From: Mucilaginibacter sp.
GTDB taxonomy: Bacteria > Bacteroidota > Bacteroidia > Sphingobacteriales > Sphingobacteriaceae
Assembly: GCA_030445275.1 (NCBI GenBank)
Contig: JAUCSE010000034.1
Span: 1 to 64,000, forward strand
Length of the DNA stretch: 64,000 nucleotides
Direction of reading: 5' to 3'
The translations under genes were made by a program, and so were the position numbers. The notes under the pieces are model-generated. The model saw only the letters and a list, made by a program, of their open reading frames with translations. It did not search any database and was not told the DNA's origin. Numbering within the stretch: position 1 is the stretch's first letter; each line of letters begins with the position of its first letter. Of this stretch, positions 52,767-62,776 are shown piece by piece.

Positions 52767-54269
52767 TTACTTTTCATCGCATAAATATATCTCGCCTTGT
52801 TTGGCTTCGCCTATTTTTACCAGTTTTTTATGGGCGGTAATATCCTGCAGACTAATTAACTCTTTATTATATAAATTATCAAACCAAATTAAATAGAAAC
52901 GTTTTTTTGAGTAGAACTTATTTACATCTTTTTGAAAGAATTTATGCGGAATTAACTCTGATGGCATTCCGGTAAATAAATATACAGCCTCATTAGCATC
53001 TGTATAAATAGGGATGCCCGGTTTAAACATGGTTTTATGAGCCTTTAAATATTCAATAAATTCCGACTTGTTCCAGCTATCGTCAGAATAGCCGGGTACG
53101 CCGTAATCTCTTTCATCGTCATAACGATCTAAGTCAATCTTTAATGTCGAATATTCAAAAGCCAGCATTAAAACAATTGCCACACCGGCTAAAACATATC
53201 TTGATTTGTTTTTTATAGTCGCCAATATATCAGGTACCCAACTGGTACAGCTTATTAATAAAGGAACAAACATTGGCGACAATAACCTGCTGTTAATGCG
53301 CTCAAAACGAGAAAACGTAGCTAATAATATGATGAAAAGGCCATAAACTATTGTAAACGCTATTACTACATTTTCATAACTGTTAATTTTACCCTTATAT
53401 ACTTTCCAGACTAAAAGAGCTATAAGGGCAAGCATTACTATAGCAGTAACAGGTATGGCATAATGATCTGCAAAAGTGCCCAGAGCTCCCCAGTCATTGA
53501 GTACTGTTCCTGTATAATATAAGTTTTCGTTGAGTGGCGTAATGGAAGGCTCGCGTGTACCTGTGCTTAAACCTACAGTTAAGCGATTAAATAACAGGTT
53601 CCCGATCAGCAATGATGATGAGGTTAAACTGAACAGGCAGATATGTTTGATCTTTTCAGAAACTGATAACTTATTATCAAGCAGCAACAATAAGCCGCCT
53701 GTGGCTATCAGTGTGATTCCGGCGTAGCGCGTTATACAGCTTATGGCTGCAACTAAAGCGACTAACAGCAGTGTTTTAGTAGTATGTTTTTGAAGGTAAT
53801 GATGGTATGCTAAAATAAACAGCATTGCCTCTAATATAAATAAGGTCTCTGACCATAAAAAACTGTATATCTCCAACAGGGCAGGACTTAGTATAATGGC
53901 TATTAGTATTAACCATTTATAGATGTTAGAGTGCGCAATAAATTTTGATAACATCCACCCACTTACAAATATTACCGATGCAAACAGGCAGGCATTTATA
54001 ACCGGGCCTGCAGTAATAGGATCAACCCTTGAAATAAACTGTATCACCGCCAAAAAGAACGGATAGAAAACCGGGAAAAAAACCAATGGGGTTTCGTTAA
54101 AAGTTATTAGCGAGCCATGCGCTTGAATATTGGTTGCGGTGCTGGCATACATTATAGAATCGGGCGAGATACCAACGCCACTATATTTGGTAAATAGGTG
54201 AACAGCGTAAAAACCAACAATAGCTGCTATTAAGGTATCCAGATGTTTTAGGTAGATGTTAAATCTCAT
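52767..54269 (-). CDS. Polytopic GT-C-type membrane protein
   Basis: About 500 residues from the ATG at 54269; the TTG at 54281 would overlap the upstream gene and is rejected. Around eleven membrane helices, the early extracytoplasmic loop GISPDSIMYASTATNI with an Asp that would fit the GT-C catalytic position, and a C-terminal soluble domain. It resembles PMT/ArnT-like glycosyltransferases that use lipid-linked sugars, but the family match is weak. It starts 4 bases after the GmhB-like gene and is probably cotranscribed with it. Confidence 0.6.
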   Translation of the reverse strand: MRFNIYLKHLDTLIAAIVGFYAVHLFTKYSGVGISPDSIMYASTATNIQAHGSLITFNETPLVFFPVFYPFFLAVIQFISRVDPITAGPVINACLFASVIFVSGWMLSKFIAHSNIYKWLILIAIILSPALLEIYSFLWSETLFILEAMLFILAYHHYLQKHTTKTLLLVALVAAISCITRYAGITLIATGGLLLLLDNKLSVSEKIKHICLFSLTSSSLLIGNLLFNRLTVGLSTGTREPSITPLNENLYYTGTVLNDWGALGTFADHYAIPVTAIVMLALIALLVWKVYKGKINSYENVVIAFTIVYGLFIILLATFSRFERINSRLLSPMFVPLLISCTSWVPDILATIKNKSRYVLAGVAIVLMLAFEYSTLKIDLDRYDDERDYGVPGYSDDSWNKSEFIEYLKAHKTMFKPGIPIYTDANEAVYLFTGMPSELIPHKFFQKDVNKFYSKKRFYLIWFDNLYNKELISLQDITAHKKLVKIGEAKQGEIYLCDEK

Positions 54270-54273
54270 AGAA

Positions 54274-54765
54274 TTAATCAATCAAATCTAATACTGTGTT
54301 TATAGGCTGGTCACTATCAATTAGTATGCCCTTAACTCCTGCCGCCGTTCCCGCTTCTACGTCGCGTTCCCTGTCGCCAATAAAATAAGATTTTGCCGGA
54401 TCGATATTATATTTTTCTATTCCCTGCAGCAATAAGCCCGGTTTTGGTTTGCGGCAATCGCAATCGCCGGTAAAATCAGGGTGATGCGGGCAGTAAAACA
54501 TATCAGTAAATTCAACTCCGTGATTATGATATTCTTCTCTTAACTTTTTATGCATTTTAGCAAGCTCGTCTTCGGTATACCAGCCTTTGGCTAATCCACC
54601 CTGATTGGTAGCTACTATAAGCAGGTAGCCCTTATCCTGCAAGGTCTTTAAGGCATCATAATTATCAAGTACTATAAAGTCTTCCACACGGCGAATATAA
54701 TCTCCTTGTTCATGGTTCAGTACACCATCACGATCTAAAAAAACAGCTTTATTTTTTGCAGGCAT
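54274..54765 (-). CDS. GmhB-like D,D-heptose bisphosphate phosphatase
   Basis: A 163-residue HAD-IIIA phosphatase. The catalytic motif is FLDRDGVLN (D10 and D12), then ATNQGGLAKG, and the zinc loop CPHHPDFTGDCDCRKPKPG of GmhB, which dephosphorylates heptose-1,7-bisphosphate for LPS core. The structurally related histidinol-phosphatase is the N-terminal part of HisB in this window, but the zinc loop and lack of a dehydratase domain favour GmhB. It precedes the GT-C-type protein. Confidence 0.85.
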   Translation of the reverse strand: MPAKNKAVFLDRDGVLNHEQGDYIRRVEDFIVLDNYDALKTLQDKGYLLIVATNQGGLAKGWYTEDELAKMHKKLREEYHNHGVEFTDMFYCPHHPDFTGDCDCRKPKPGLLLQGIEKYNIDPAKSYFIGDRERDVEAGTAAGVKGILIDSDQPINTVLDLID

Positions 54766-55138
54766 TAGTTATAAATTTCGGCTAAATTACTAAATCTGTT
54801 TTTAATGCGGTTGACGATATTGTGTTGAAGTGCCCTGGTTGTAAGAATAAATAAGATAATATGAAATTTACATAATTGTAAGTTTGCTATCAATTTTTTG
54901 TTTTAAATGCAATTTTGTCTATTAATTCAATAGGCATACTTACTGCTGCTTTTTATAATGCAAGTCATACAATTTATGATATTTTAATACATTTTATCTA
55001 AATTTTATGAAATTCAAAATTAATATACATTTATTCTGTTGTTTTTTGAGATAATACCAAAAATTAATATTTATATCGTAAAAAAGTTTTGATTTCTGTA
55101 TTTTCGTAGTTACGAACATTTATAAACCGTGCGTAAAG
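54766..55138. other. AT-rich region upstream of gltB
   Basis: This 373-base region is very AT-rich and holds no convincing ORF. TAAGTTTG at 54879-54886 is an exact -7 match and TATTTTCG at 55099-55106 a seven-of-eight match nearer gltB; neither has a well-placed -33 TTG. I see no riboswitch or leader peptide. Confidence 0.4.
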
Positions 55139-58100
55139 ATGGACCAGAACGATAACCCACGACAGGGTCTTTATAGACCAGAATTTGAACATGACTCTTG
55201 CGGTACAGGATTTATAACCAATATTAATGGACATAAATCTAACCAGATAATTGATGACGCGCTTACCATGCTTGAAAACATGGAACACCGCGGTGCTTGC
55301 GGATGCGACCCCGACTCGGGTGATGGAGCGGGTATATTAATACAATTACCCCATGAGTTTTTTATGGAGGAATGCTCTTACCTGGAGATCAGCCTGCCCG
55401 AGCCGGGTGAGTATGGCGTAGGTATGATTTTTTTACCTAAAGATTCTCCGCTTAAAAAAGCATGCCGTACCGCTATTGATAATGCTATTGAAAAATTAGG
55501 ATTACATAAATTAGGCTATCGCAAATTAACAGTAAACTCATCTGTAATAGGCGAAACAGCACGTAGCGCGGAGCCGGATGTTGAACAGCTTTTTATATCA
55601 AGACCACATCATATAACCAATACTGATGATTTTGAACGTAAGCTATACGTACTACGAAGATATATTAATAAAACAATTACCGAAACTATACCAGGAGCAA
55701 GGAATGATTTTTATTTCCCTTCATTATCTTGCAGAACAATAATTTATAAAGGACAGTTAACTACTTATCAGCTGCGCCAATATTATGCTGATCTGACCGA
55801 TCCGCGGATGGCATCAGGCTTGGCTGTGGTACACTCTCGTTTCTCTACCAATACTTTTCCTTCATGGAAACTGGCACAGCCGTTCCGTATGATCGCTCAT
55901 AATGGTGAGATAAATACACTTACAGGTAATTTGAACTGGTTCTATTCGGGCCTGAAATCATACGCGTCTGCCTATTTCACAAATGAGGAGATGGAAATGC
56001 TTTTGCCTGTTATTGATAATAACCAGTCAGATTCTGCATGCCTGGATAACATCATCGAGATATTATTGCATACCGGCCGTTCATTGCCGCATGTAATGAT
56101 GATGCTGATACCCGAAGCATGGGACGGCAATGAGCAGATGGATCCGATAAAAAAAGCATTCTATGAGTTTCACGCTACCTTAATGGAGCCATGGGATGGC
56201 CCGGCGGCAATCAGCTTTACTGATGGTAAATTAGTAGGAGCGGTGCTTGACCGTAATGGATTGCGCCCTTTACGTTATACCATAACCAGTGATGGACGTG
56301 TTATTGCCGCATCAGAAACCGGCGTGTTGGCTATTGATGAAAAAACTGTTTTACGCAAGGGCCGTTTACAGCCGGGTAAAATGTTATTGATAGATACCGA
56401 ACATGGACAGATAATTACTGACGAAGAAATAAAACAACAAGTTGCTTCCCGTCAACCTTATGGCAGATGGCTGGAAAATTATAAGATCAGGCTTGAAGAA
56501 CTGGCTGAGCCGCGTTTGGCCTTCGCTAATTTAAGTGCCGATTCTGTTTTCCGTTACCAACAGGTATTTGGTTATAGCCGCGAGGATATTGATACTATTA
56601 TTAAGCCAATGGCGCTTGATGGTAAGGAACCGATAGGCTCTATGGGTACAGATGTGCCGTTGGCGATATTGTCTGACAAACCACAGCATTTATCAAGTTA
56701 CTTTAAGCAATTTTTCGCTCAGGTAACTAATCCGCCTATTGATCCGATACGTGAGCGTTTGGTAATGAGCCTGGCTACCTTTATAGGTAATAACGGCAAT
56801 TTATTGGATGAGGATAAAATGCATTGCCATTGCGTTACTTTAAAGCACCCGATATTAAAAAATCACCAGTTAGAAAAGCTGCGTAGTATTGATACCGGTA
56901 TGTTCCACGCTAAAACCCTGCAAACTTATTTTAATGCGGATGGCCTGCCGGGTTCAATGCAAAAAGGTATTGAAAGGGTTTGCCGCTATGCGGAAGACGC
57001 GGTTGCTGACGGATTTGAAGTATTAATATTATCAGACCGTGCTATCGATTCAGAGCATGCACCTATACCTTCATTATTGGCTGTATCAGCTGTGCATCAC
57101 CATTTGATTAAAAAAGGATTGCGCGGAGCCGTTGGTATAGTAGTTGAAACCGGCGACGTTTGGGAAGTACATCATTTTGCCTGTTTATTGGCTTTTGGCG
57201 CTACTGCTATTAACCCATATCTTGCCCAGGCCACAATAGAAAACTTAAAAGAAAGCGGCGGTTTAGATACCAGCCTTGATGCTAAATACCTTTTAAAGAA
57301 CTATGTAAAATCCATTAATGATGGCTTATTAAAGATATTCTCTAAAATGGGTATATCAACCTTGCAATCATATCATGGGTCGCAGGTGTTTGAGATATTA
57401 GGCTTAAATAAAGATGTAGTTAATAAATATTTCTGCGGTGCGGTTACCCGTATTGGCGGTTTAGGTTTGGACGAAATCGCCCGCGAATCGCTTTGCAAAC
57501 ACCGCATTGGTTTTGGCGCTAAAAGCGAGGGTCGTTTATTGCCTGAGGGTGGTATTTACCAGTGGAAGCGCCGTGGCGAAGAACACCTGTTTAACCCTAC
57601 CACTGTACACTTATTACAACATGCTACCCGCAGTAATGATTACAATGTATATAAAAACTACGCTAAAGTAATTAACGAGCAAAGCGAGAAGCATTTTACC
57701 ATACGTGGCTTACTTGATTTTGCCCATCACCGCGAATCCATCACCATAGATGAGGTTGAACCGGCCGAAAGCATTATGAAACGTTTTGCTACCGGTGCAA
57801 TGTCATTCGGCTCTATATCGCACGAGGCACATAGTACCATGGCAATAGCTATGAACCGCATAGGCGGCAAAAGCAATACCGGCGAGGGAGGTGAAGATGA
57901 AATGCGTTATGAGTTACTGCCTAATGGCGATTCTATGCGTTCGGCTATTAAGCAAGTGGCATCAGGCAGGTTTGGGGTTACATCCAACTATTTGACCAAT
58001 GCTGATGAGTTGCAAATAAAAATGGCGCAGGGTGCAAAACCGGGCGAAGGTGGTCAGCTACCGGGCCATAAGGTTGATGACTGGATAGCAAAGACCCGTC

Positions 58101-59662
58101 ACTCAACACCGGGTGTTGGTTTAATATCGCCGCCGCCACACCATGATATTTATTCTATTGAGGATTTGGCTCAATTAATATTCGACCTTAAAAATGCTAA
58201 CCGTGCTGCACGTATTAACGTTAAGCTGGTATCAAAAGCAGGTGTAGGTACTATTGCCGCAGGTGTTGCCAAGGCCCATGCCGATGTAATACTTATTGCC
58301 GGTTATGATGGCGGTACAGGCGCGTCGCCGATAAGTTCTGTTAAACATGCAGGTTTACCATGGGAACTTGGTTTGGCCGAAGCCCACCAAACACTGGTAC
58401 GTAATAAACTGCGCAGCCGTGTAGTATTACAAACAGACGGACAATTAAAAACTGGTCGCGACCTTGCCATTGCAGCCTTAATGGGTGCAGAGGAGTGGGG
58501 AGTAGCAACCGCGGCGCTTGTAGCCGGTGGTTGTATAATGATGCGTAAGTGTCATTTAAATACCTGCCCGGTAGGTGTTGCTACGCAAGATCCTGAATTA
58601 AGGAAACTATTCTCAGGCAAGCCTGAACATATAGTGAACTTATTCCGCTTTATGACGGAAGAGTTGCGCGAGATCATGGCCGAATTAGGTTTCCGTACCA
58701 TTAATGAAATGGTTGGCCGTGTTCAGTTCCTGAAGGTTAAAGACAACCTGCAAAACTGGAAAGCTAAAAAGGTTGATCTTTCGGGCATATTGCACCCTGT
58801 AAATAATCCAAAGGATGTTACCTTGTATAATAGCGAGCAACAAGATCATGGTATGGCTGATATAATCGACTGGAAGTTATGGGAAGATGCAAAACCTGCA
58901 TTAGAAGATAAAACACCGGTTTTTGGAACATATGATGTTAAAAATACCGACCGTACCATAGGTGCCCTGCTATCAAACGAAATATCAAAAATATATGGCT
59001 CAGCCGGTTTGCCGGATAATACCATCAACTATAAATTCAAAGGCTCTGCCGGGCAAAGCTTTGGTGCTTTCGCAACTAAGGGTATATCCTTTGAGTTGGA
59101 AGGTGAAGCTAATGATTATGTAGGTAAAGGTTTATCAGGCGCGCAATTGGCTATATATTCATCGCCTGATGCAACTTATGTGCCCGAGGATAACATTATC
59201 ATAGGTAACGTTGCCTTATACGGCGCTACAGCTGGTGAAGCATTTATAGGTGGTATGGCTGGCGAACGTTTTGCTGTACGTAACTCTGGCGCTACAACGG
59301 TTGTAGAAGGTATTGGCGACCACGGTTGCGAGTATATGACCGGTGGCCGTGCTTTAATATTAGGTAAAACAGGCCGTAATTTTGCCGCAGGTATGAGTGG
59401 TGGTATTGCCTGGGTATACAATCCGGATAATAGCTTTGCCGAAAACTGCAATACCGAAATGGTTGACCTTGATCCTTTATCTGATAAAGATGTGGAGCAA
59501 ATATTGGCTTTATTACGTAAGCATGTAAGCTTAACCGGTAGTAAGCTGGCTCAGTCTATCATTAAAAACTGGAATAAGGCTTCTATGCAGTTTGTTAAAG
59601 TATACCCTAAAGAGTATAAAAAAGTTATCGAGAAATTAGAATATCAAACTATCAGCAAATAA
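55139..59662 (+). CDS. gltB: Glutamate synthase large subunit
   Basis: A 1507-residue subunit converting glutamine and 2-oxoglutarate into two glutamates. The class II amidotransferase nucleophile is C21 (HDSCGTGF), so a 20-residue propeptide is removed. Then come the central and FMN-binding synthase domain (GAKPGEGGQLPGHKVDDWIA; AGYDGGTGASPISSVKHAGL), the [3Fe-4S] ligands C1132, C1138 and C1143, and the C-terminal beta-helix GXGXG domain. It is 5 bases upstream of gltD. Confidence 0.97.
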   Translation: MDQNDNPRQGLYRPEFEHDSCGTGFITNINGHKSNQIIDDALTMLENMEHRGACGCDPDSGDGAGILIQLPHEFFMEECSYLEISLPEPGEYGVGMIFLPKDSPLKKACRTAIDNAIEKLGLHKLGYRKLTVNSSVIGETARSAEPDVEQLFISRPHHITNTDDFERKLYVLRRYINKTITETIPGARNDFYFPSLSCRTIIYKGQLTTYQLRQYYADLTDPRMASGLAVVHSRFSTNTFPSWKLAQPFRMIAHNGEINTLTGNLNWFYSGLKSYASAYFTNEEMEMLLPVIDNNQSDSACLDNIIEILLHTGRSLPHVMMMLIPEAWDGNEQMDPIKKAFYEFHATLMEPWDGPAAISFTDGKLVGAVLDRNGLRPLRYTITSDGRVIAASETGVLAIDEKTVLRKGRLQPGKMLLIDTEHGQIITDEEIKQQVASRQPYGRWLENYKIRLEELAEPRLAFANLSADSVFRYQQVFGYSREDIDTIIKPMALDGKEPIGSMGTDVPLAILSDKPQHLSSYFKQFFAQVTNPPIDPIRERLVMSLATFIGNNGNLLDEDKMHCHCVTLKHPILKNHQLEKLRSIDTGMFHAKTLQTYFNADGLPGSMQKGIERVCRYAEDAVADGFEVLILSDRAIDSEHAPIPSLLAVSAVHHHLIKKGLRGAVGIVVETGDVWEVHHFACLLAFGATAINPYLAQATIENLKESGGLDTSLDAKYLLKNYVKSINDGLLKIFSKMGISTLQSYHGSQVFEILGLNKDVVNKYFCGAVTRIGGLGLDEIARESLCKHRIGFGAKSEGRLLPEGGIYQWKRRGEEHLFNPTTVHLLQHATRSNDYNVYKNYAKVINEQSEKHFTIRGLLDFAHHRESITIDEVEPAESIMKRFATGAMSFGSISHEAHSTMAIAMNRIGGKSNTGEGGEDEMRYELLPNGDSMRSAIKQVASGRFGVTSNYLTNADELQIKMAQGAKPGEGGQLPGHKVDDWIAKTRHSTPGVGLISPPPHHDIYSIEDLAQLIFDLKNANRAARINVKLVSKAGVGTIAAGVAKAHADVILIAGYDGGTGASPISSVKHAGLPWELGLAEAHQTLVRNKLRSRVVLQTDGQLKTGRDLAIAALMGAEEWGVATAALVAGGCIMMRKCHLNTCPVGVATQDPELRKLFSGKPEHIVNLFRFMTEELREIMAELGFRTINEMVGRVQFLKVKDNLQNWKAKKVDLSGILHPVNNPKDVTLYNSEQQDHGMADIIDWKLWEDAKPALEDKTPVFGTYDVKNTDRTIGALLSNEISKIYGSAGLPDNTINYKFKGSAGQSFGAFATKGISFELEGEANDYVGKGLSGAQLAIYSSPDATYVPEDNIIIGNVALYGATAGEAFIGGMAGERFAVRNSGATTVVEGIGDHGCEYMTGGRALILGKTGRNFAAGMSGGIAWVYNPDNSFAENCNTEMVDLDPLSDKDVEQILALLRKHVSLTGSKLAQSIIKNWNKASMQFVKVYPKEYKKVIEKLEYQTISK

Positions 59663-59667
59663 TTTAG

Positions 59668-61152
59668 ATGGGAAAAGTAACGGGATTTCAGGAGTATGAC
59701 AGGAAAATGCCTGAAAAATTAGCGCCTGCAGAGCGTGTAAAAAACTACAATGAATTTGAAAGTTTGTACGCTGATGAAGAATTAAACAAGCAATCTGCAC
59801 GTTGCATGGATTGTGGTATACCTTTTTGCCATTCGGGATGCCCGCTGGGTAACATTATACCTGAATTTAATGATGCGGTATATAATAAAAAATGGGAAGA
59901 GGCTTACCAAATATTAGCATCAACCAATAATTTCCCGGAGTTTACCGGTCGTATCTGCCCTGCTCCGTGCGAGTCGGCTTGCGTATTGGGTATTAATAAA
60001 CCACCGGTAGCTATTGAAGAAATAGAAAAGCATATTATTGAAATAGCTTATCAAAAAAACCTGGTTAAGCCGGTTGCACCGTTAATTAAAACTGGTAAAA
60101 AAATTGCCGTGGTAGGTTCTGGTCCTGCAGGATTGGCAGCTGCTGCACAATTAAGCAAAGCTGGCCATGAAGTAACTTTATATGAACGCGACGACAAGAT
60201 AGGCGGTTTATTACGCTACGGTATTCCAGATTTTAAAATGGAGAAATGGGTTATCGACCGTCGTTTGGAAGTAATGGAAAAAGACGGTGTTATATTTAAA
60301 ACCAATACCGAAGTAGGAAAAGATATAGCAGCTGATGAGCTGGTGCGTAATAATGATGCCGTGGTTTTAACCGGTGGCTCAACTATCCCGCGCGATCTTC
60401 CAATACCCGGCAGGGAATTAAAAGGCATCTATTTCGCTATGGATTTCCTGAAACAACAAAACAAACGTGTAGGCAATTCAAAATTTACCGACGAAGATAT
60501 TTTAGCTACGGGTAAAGACGTAGTGGTAATAGGTGGTGGCGATACCGGGTCTGATTGCGTGGGTACATCAAACCGCCAGGGTGCAACCTCTATTAAGCAG
60601 TTCGAGGTAATGTTTCAGCCGCCCGAGCAACGCACACAACATATGCCATGGCCAACCTATCCAATGGTGCTGAAAATAACCAGTTCGCATGAAGAAGGTG
60701 TTGACCGTTACTGGGGCGTTAATACCGAAGAATTTTTAGGCGATGAAGACGGCAACCTAAGAGCTTTAAGAGTTACTGATGTTAGTTGGGAGGTTGATGT
60801 AATGGGTCGCCCGATGAAGTTTAATAAAGTTGAAGGTTCTGAGCGCGAAATACCTTGTCAAAGAGTTTTCCTGGCGATGGGATTTTTAAATCCGCAATAT
60901 GCGGGTATGTTAAAAAGTCTTGGTGTTGAGTTGGATGCACGCAAAAATGTAAATGCTAAAGAAGGCATTTACCGCACTAACGTAAGTAAGGTATTTGCAG
61001 CCGGCGATATGCGCCGCGGACAATCATTGGTTGTTTGGGCAATATCCGAAGGCCGCGAATGCGCCCGTAAGGTTGACGAATTTTTAATGGGCCATTCCAT
61101 ATTAGAAAGCAAAGATTCTGTAAACCAGTTCGACCAGGTTTTTGATTCATAA
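59668..61152 (+). CDS. gltD: Glutamate synthase small subunit
   Basis: A 494-residue NADPH-oxidising FAD subunit that supplies electrons to GltB. Cysteines for [4Fe-4S] clusters are in CMDCGIPFCHSGCPLG and CPAPCESACVLG. The FAD motif is VVGSGPAGLAAAAQLSKAG and the NADPH motif VVIGGGDTGSDC. One operon with gltB. A terminator follows at 61187. Confidence 0.96.
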   Translation: MGKVTGFQEYDRKMPEKLAPAERVKNYNEFESLYADEELNKQSARCMDCGIPFCHSGCPLGNIIPEFNDAVYNKKWEEAYQILASTNNFPEFTGRICPAPCESACVLGINKPPVAIEEIEKHIIEIAYQKNLVKPVAPLIKTGKKIAVVGSGPAGLAAAAQLSKAGHEVTLYERDDKIGGLLRYGIPDFKMEKWVIDRRLEVMEKDGVIFKTNTEVGKDIAADELVRNNDAVVLTGGSTIPRDLPIPGRELKGIYFAMDFLKQQNKRVGNSKFTDEDILATGKDVVVIGGGDTGSDCVGTSNRQGATSIKQFEVMFQPPEQRTQHMPWPTYPMVLKITSSHEEGVDRYWGVNTEEFLGDEDGNLRALRVTDVSWEVDVMGRPMKFNKVEGSEREIPCQRVFLAMGFLNPQYAGMLKSLGVELDARKNVNAKEGIYRTNVSKVFAAGDMRRGQSLVVWAISEGRECARKVDEFLMGHSILESKDSVNQFDQVFDS

Positions 61153-61186
61153 CTCCTAACCCCCTGAAGGGGAAACAAATATTATA

Positions 61187-61220
61187 ATCCTCTTTCGCTT
61201 TGTGCGGAAGAGGATTTTTT
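61187..61220 (+). terminator. Rho-independent terminator of gltBD
   Basis: Arms ATCCTCTT (61187-61194) and AAGAGGAT (61208-61215) with inner pairing TCGC/GCGG are followed by six T. Confidence 0.85.
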
Positions 61221-61248
61221 GTTTGACATGCAATTCAATTAATGAAGC

Positions 61249-61343
61249 GTCATTGCGAACGAGGTACGAGTGTGGCAATCTCTGCGCGATAGGTATACGC
61301 TAACTGTCGCATAGAGATTGCCACGCTGTCGCTCGCAATGATG
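61249..61343. repeat. GTCAT-type element 1 of 3 past gltD
   Basis: GTCATTGCGAACGAGGTACG left and TCGCTCGCAATGATGC right, inner arms TGGCAATCTC / GAGATTGCCA. Its end reads ATGATG rather than ATGAC. Three such elements in a row fill 61249-61551 between gltD and the convergent gene; no ORF is seen there. Confidence 0.78.
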
Positions 61344-61380
61344 CAATTATAAGTTATTGATTATCAATATAATTAAAATT

Positions 61381-61472
61381 GTCATCTCGGGCGATAGTGA
61401 GAGATCTTATACACCCTGCTAAACAACCATGCCTGGCGTTTAAGATTTCTCCTCGTTCCTCGTCGAAATGAC
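61381..61472. repeat. GTCAT...ATGAC element 2 of 3 past gltD
   Basis: GTCATCTCGGGCGATAGTGA left and CTCGTTCCTCGTCGAAATGA right; inner arms GAGATCTTA / TAAGATTTC. A diverged copy of about 92 bp. Confidence 0.7.
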
Positions 61473-61502
61473 AACGCGTTTTATAATTTCTTTTTTGTAT
61501 AC

Positions 61503-61551
61503 GTCATTACGATTTTTTCCAGGTGAGCCCTGGTGGGTTCCTCGCAATGAC
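61503..61551. repeat. GTCAT...ATGAC element 3 of 3 past gltD
   Basis: GTCATTACGA left and TTCCTCGCAATGAC right, with an inner hairpin (CCAGG/CCTGG). A shortened copy of about 49 bp, 19 bases from the end of the minus-strand gene at 61567. Confidence 0.65.
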
Positions 61552-61566
61552 GCATAGGTAAGATTA

Positions 61567-62223
61567 TTACTTCTCCGATGGATTTTTCTTCCCGGCATTC
61601 AGCTTTTCAACCAGTTTAACCAATCGCTCATTACGTGTTTTTTCCTGCCTGGCGGTTAATATCCACAACACATATTCCTTTTTGTTGGAATAGGATAGCT
61701 GCTGATAAAAAGCCATAGCCTGCGGCGAGTGCTGCAACACTTCGGATATTTCGGCCGGGAGTTTTATTTGTTTGTTATCAACGTCTATATATTCGCTGTA
61801 TTCGTTTTTTCGGATATTCTCCTTACTGCCATCTGAAAGTTTTGATTGTCCTTCAGGTCTAAAACGTAATGCCGTCCATATTTCATTAATAGCAGCCGAT
61901 GCAACCGGCCTTAAATTGTATTCTTTACATATATCCCAGCTGCCCATCATTTCAAGGCCGCTGTCAATGCCCGAGTTTTTCTTAGGATAAGTGATCCAGA
62001 ATACCGCATCGTGTTTTAATACAGGTGCTATGATCGTTAGTGATAACGTCAACTCGGTAGTATCTCTTACGAATAATTGTACGCCATCAAATTGTCCCTC
62101 AGCTTTAAAAGCTATTTCAACATCAGGTAATGGTCCAAGTGTGGCAAGGTAATTGTCAGGCGTGTTAAATAACAACCAGCGTTTGCCGGGCTTTATCTGT
62201 AGTTTTTGGGCAAGAGAGCTCAT
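61567..62223 (-). CDS. YdeI/OmpD-associated-like protein
   Basis: A 218-residue cytoplasmic protein. The C-terminal half (about 145-210) has the YdeI/OmdA signature: IKLPAEISEVLQHSPQAMAF and NKKEYVLWILTARQEKTRNE. The N-terminal half (GKRWLLFNTPDNYLATLGPL; AVFWITYPKKNSGID) is of the DUF3052-like type. Function unknown. It starts 4 bases after the RNA methyltransferase gene and belongs to the galK operon. Confidence 0.82.
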   Translation of the reverse strand: MSSLAQKLQIKPGKRWLLFNTPDNYLATLGPLPDVEIAFKAEGQFDGVQLFVRDTTELTLSLTIIAPVLKHDAVFWITYPKKNSGIDSGLEMMGSWDICKEYNLRPVASAAINEIWTALRFRPEGQSKLSDGSKENIRKNEYSEYIDVDNKQIKLPAEISEVLQHSPQAMAFYQQLSYSNKKEYVLWILTARQEKTRNERLVKLVEKLNAGKKNPSEK

Positions 62224-62227
62224 TGAC

Positions 62228-62776
62228 TTATTGTTTTAAGTTCAATTTAGCAAAGAAATCCCATAAAACAATTCCTGCCGATACTACTATATTAAAAGAA
62301 TGCTTGGTGCCAAACTGTGGTATTTCTATACAGGTATCAATAAGCTGCATTACCTCATCACTCACACCATTTACTTCGTTGCCAAATATCAAGGCATACT
62401 TTTCATTTTTATCAGGCATAAATTCATTAAGCATAACGCTGTTTGCGGCTTGCTCAATAGCAATTATGCGGTAACCATCAGCCTGTAGCTGTTTAACAGC
62501 TTCGGCGGCATCAGCATAATAGGTCCAGTTAACAGATTGTGTAGCGCCCAACGCTGTTTTTTCAATTTCGCGGTGCGGAGGTTGCGCTGTAATGCCACAT
62601 AAATATATCTGTTCAACTGCAAAACCATCAGATGTGCGAAAAATTGAGCCAATATTATGCATGCTGCGCACGCTATCCAATACTACAGCAACCGGCAGTT
62701 TCTCCTGCGCCTTAAATTCGGTTACCGACGCGCGGTTAAGCTCGTCTAATTTTAATTTGGTAAAACCGTTGCTCAT
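62228..62776 (-). CDS. SpoU-type RNA methyltransferase
   Basis: A 182-residue SPOUT-class methyltransferase (TrmH family) acting on ribose 2'-OH of tRNA or rRNA. Motif 1 VVLDSVRSMHNIGSIFRTSD, motif 2 LIFGNEVNGVSDE and motif 3 EIPQFGTKHSFNIVVSAGI are all present. It lacks an N-terminal substrate-binding domain, so the target is unknown. Its start overlaps the galK stop by 4 bases. Confidence 0.93.
   Translation of the reverse strand: MSNGFTKLKLDELNRASVTEFKAQEKLPVAVVLDSVRSMHNIGSIFRTSDGFAVEQIYLCGITAQPPHREIEKTALGATQSVNWTYYADAAEAVKQLQADGYRIIAIEQAANSVMLNEFMPDKNEKYALIFGNEVNGVSDEVMQLIDTCIEIPQFGTKHSFNIVVSAGIVLWDFFAKLNLKQ

Noticed and set aside
54766..55138. Riboswitch or leader peptide upstream of gltB
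   Set aside because: The region is plain AT-rich DNA without a conserved motif, amino-acid-rich short ORF or terminator stem.
55064..55288. Minus-strand 74-codon frame over the gltB start
   Set aside because: It overlaps the start of gltB in antisense, has no family resemblance and no own terminator.
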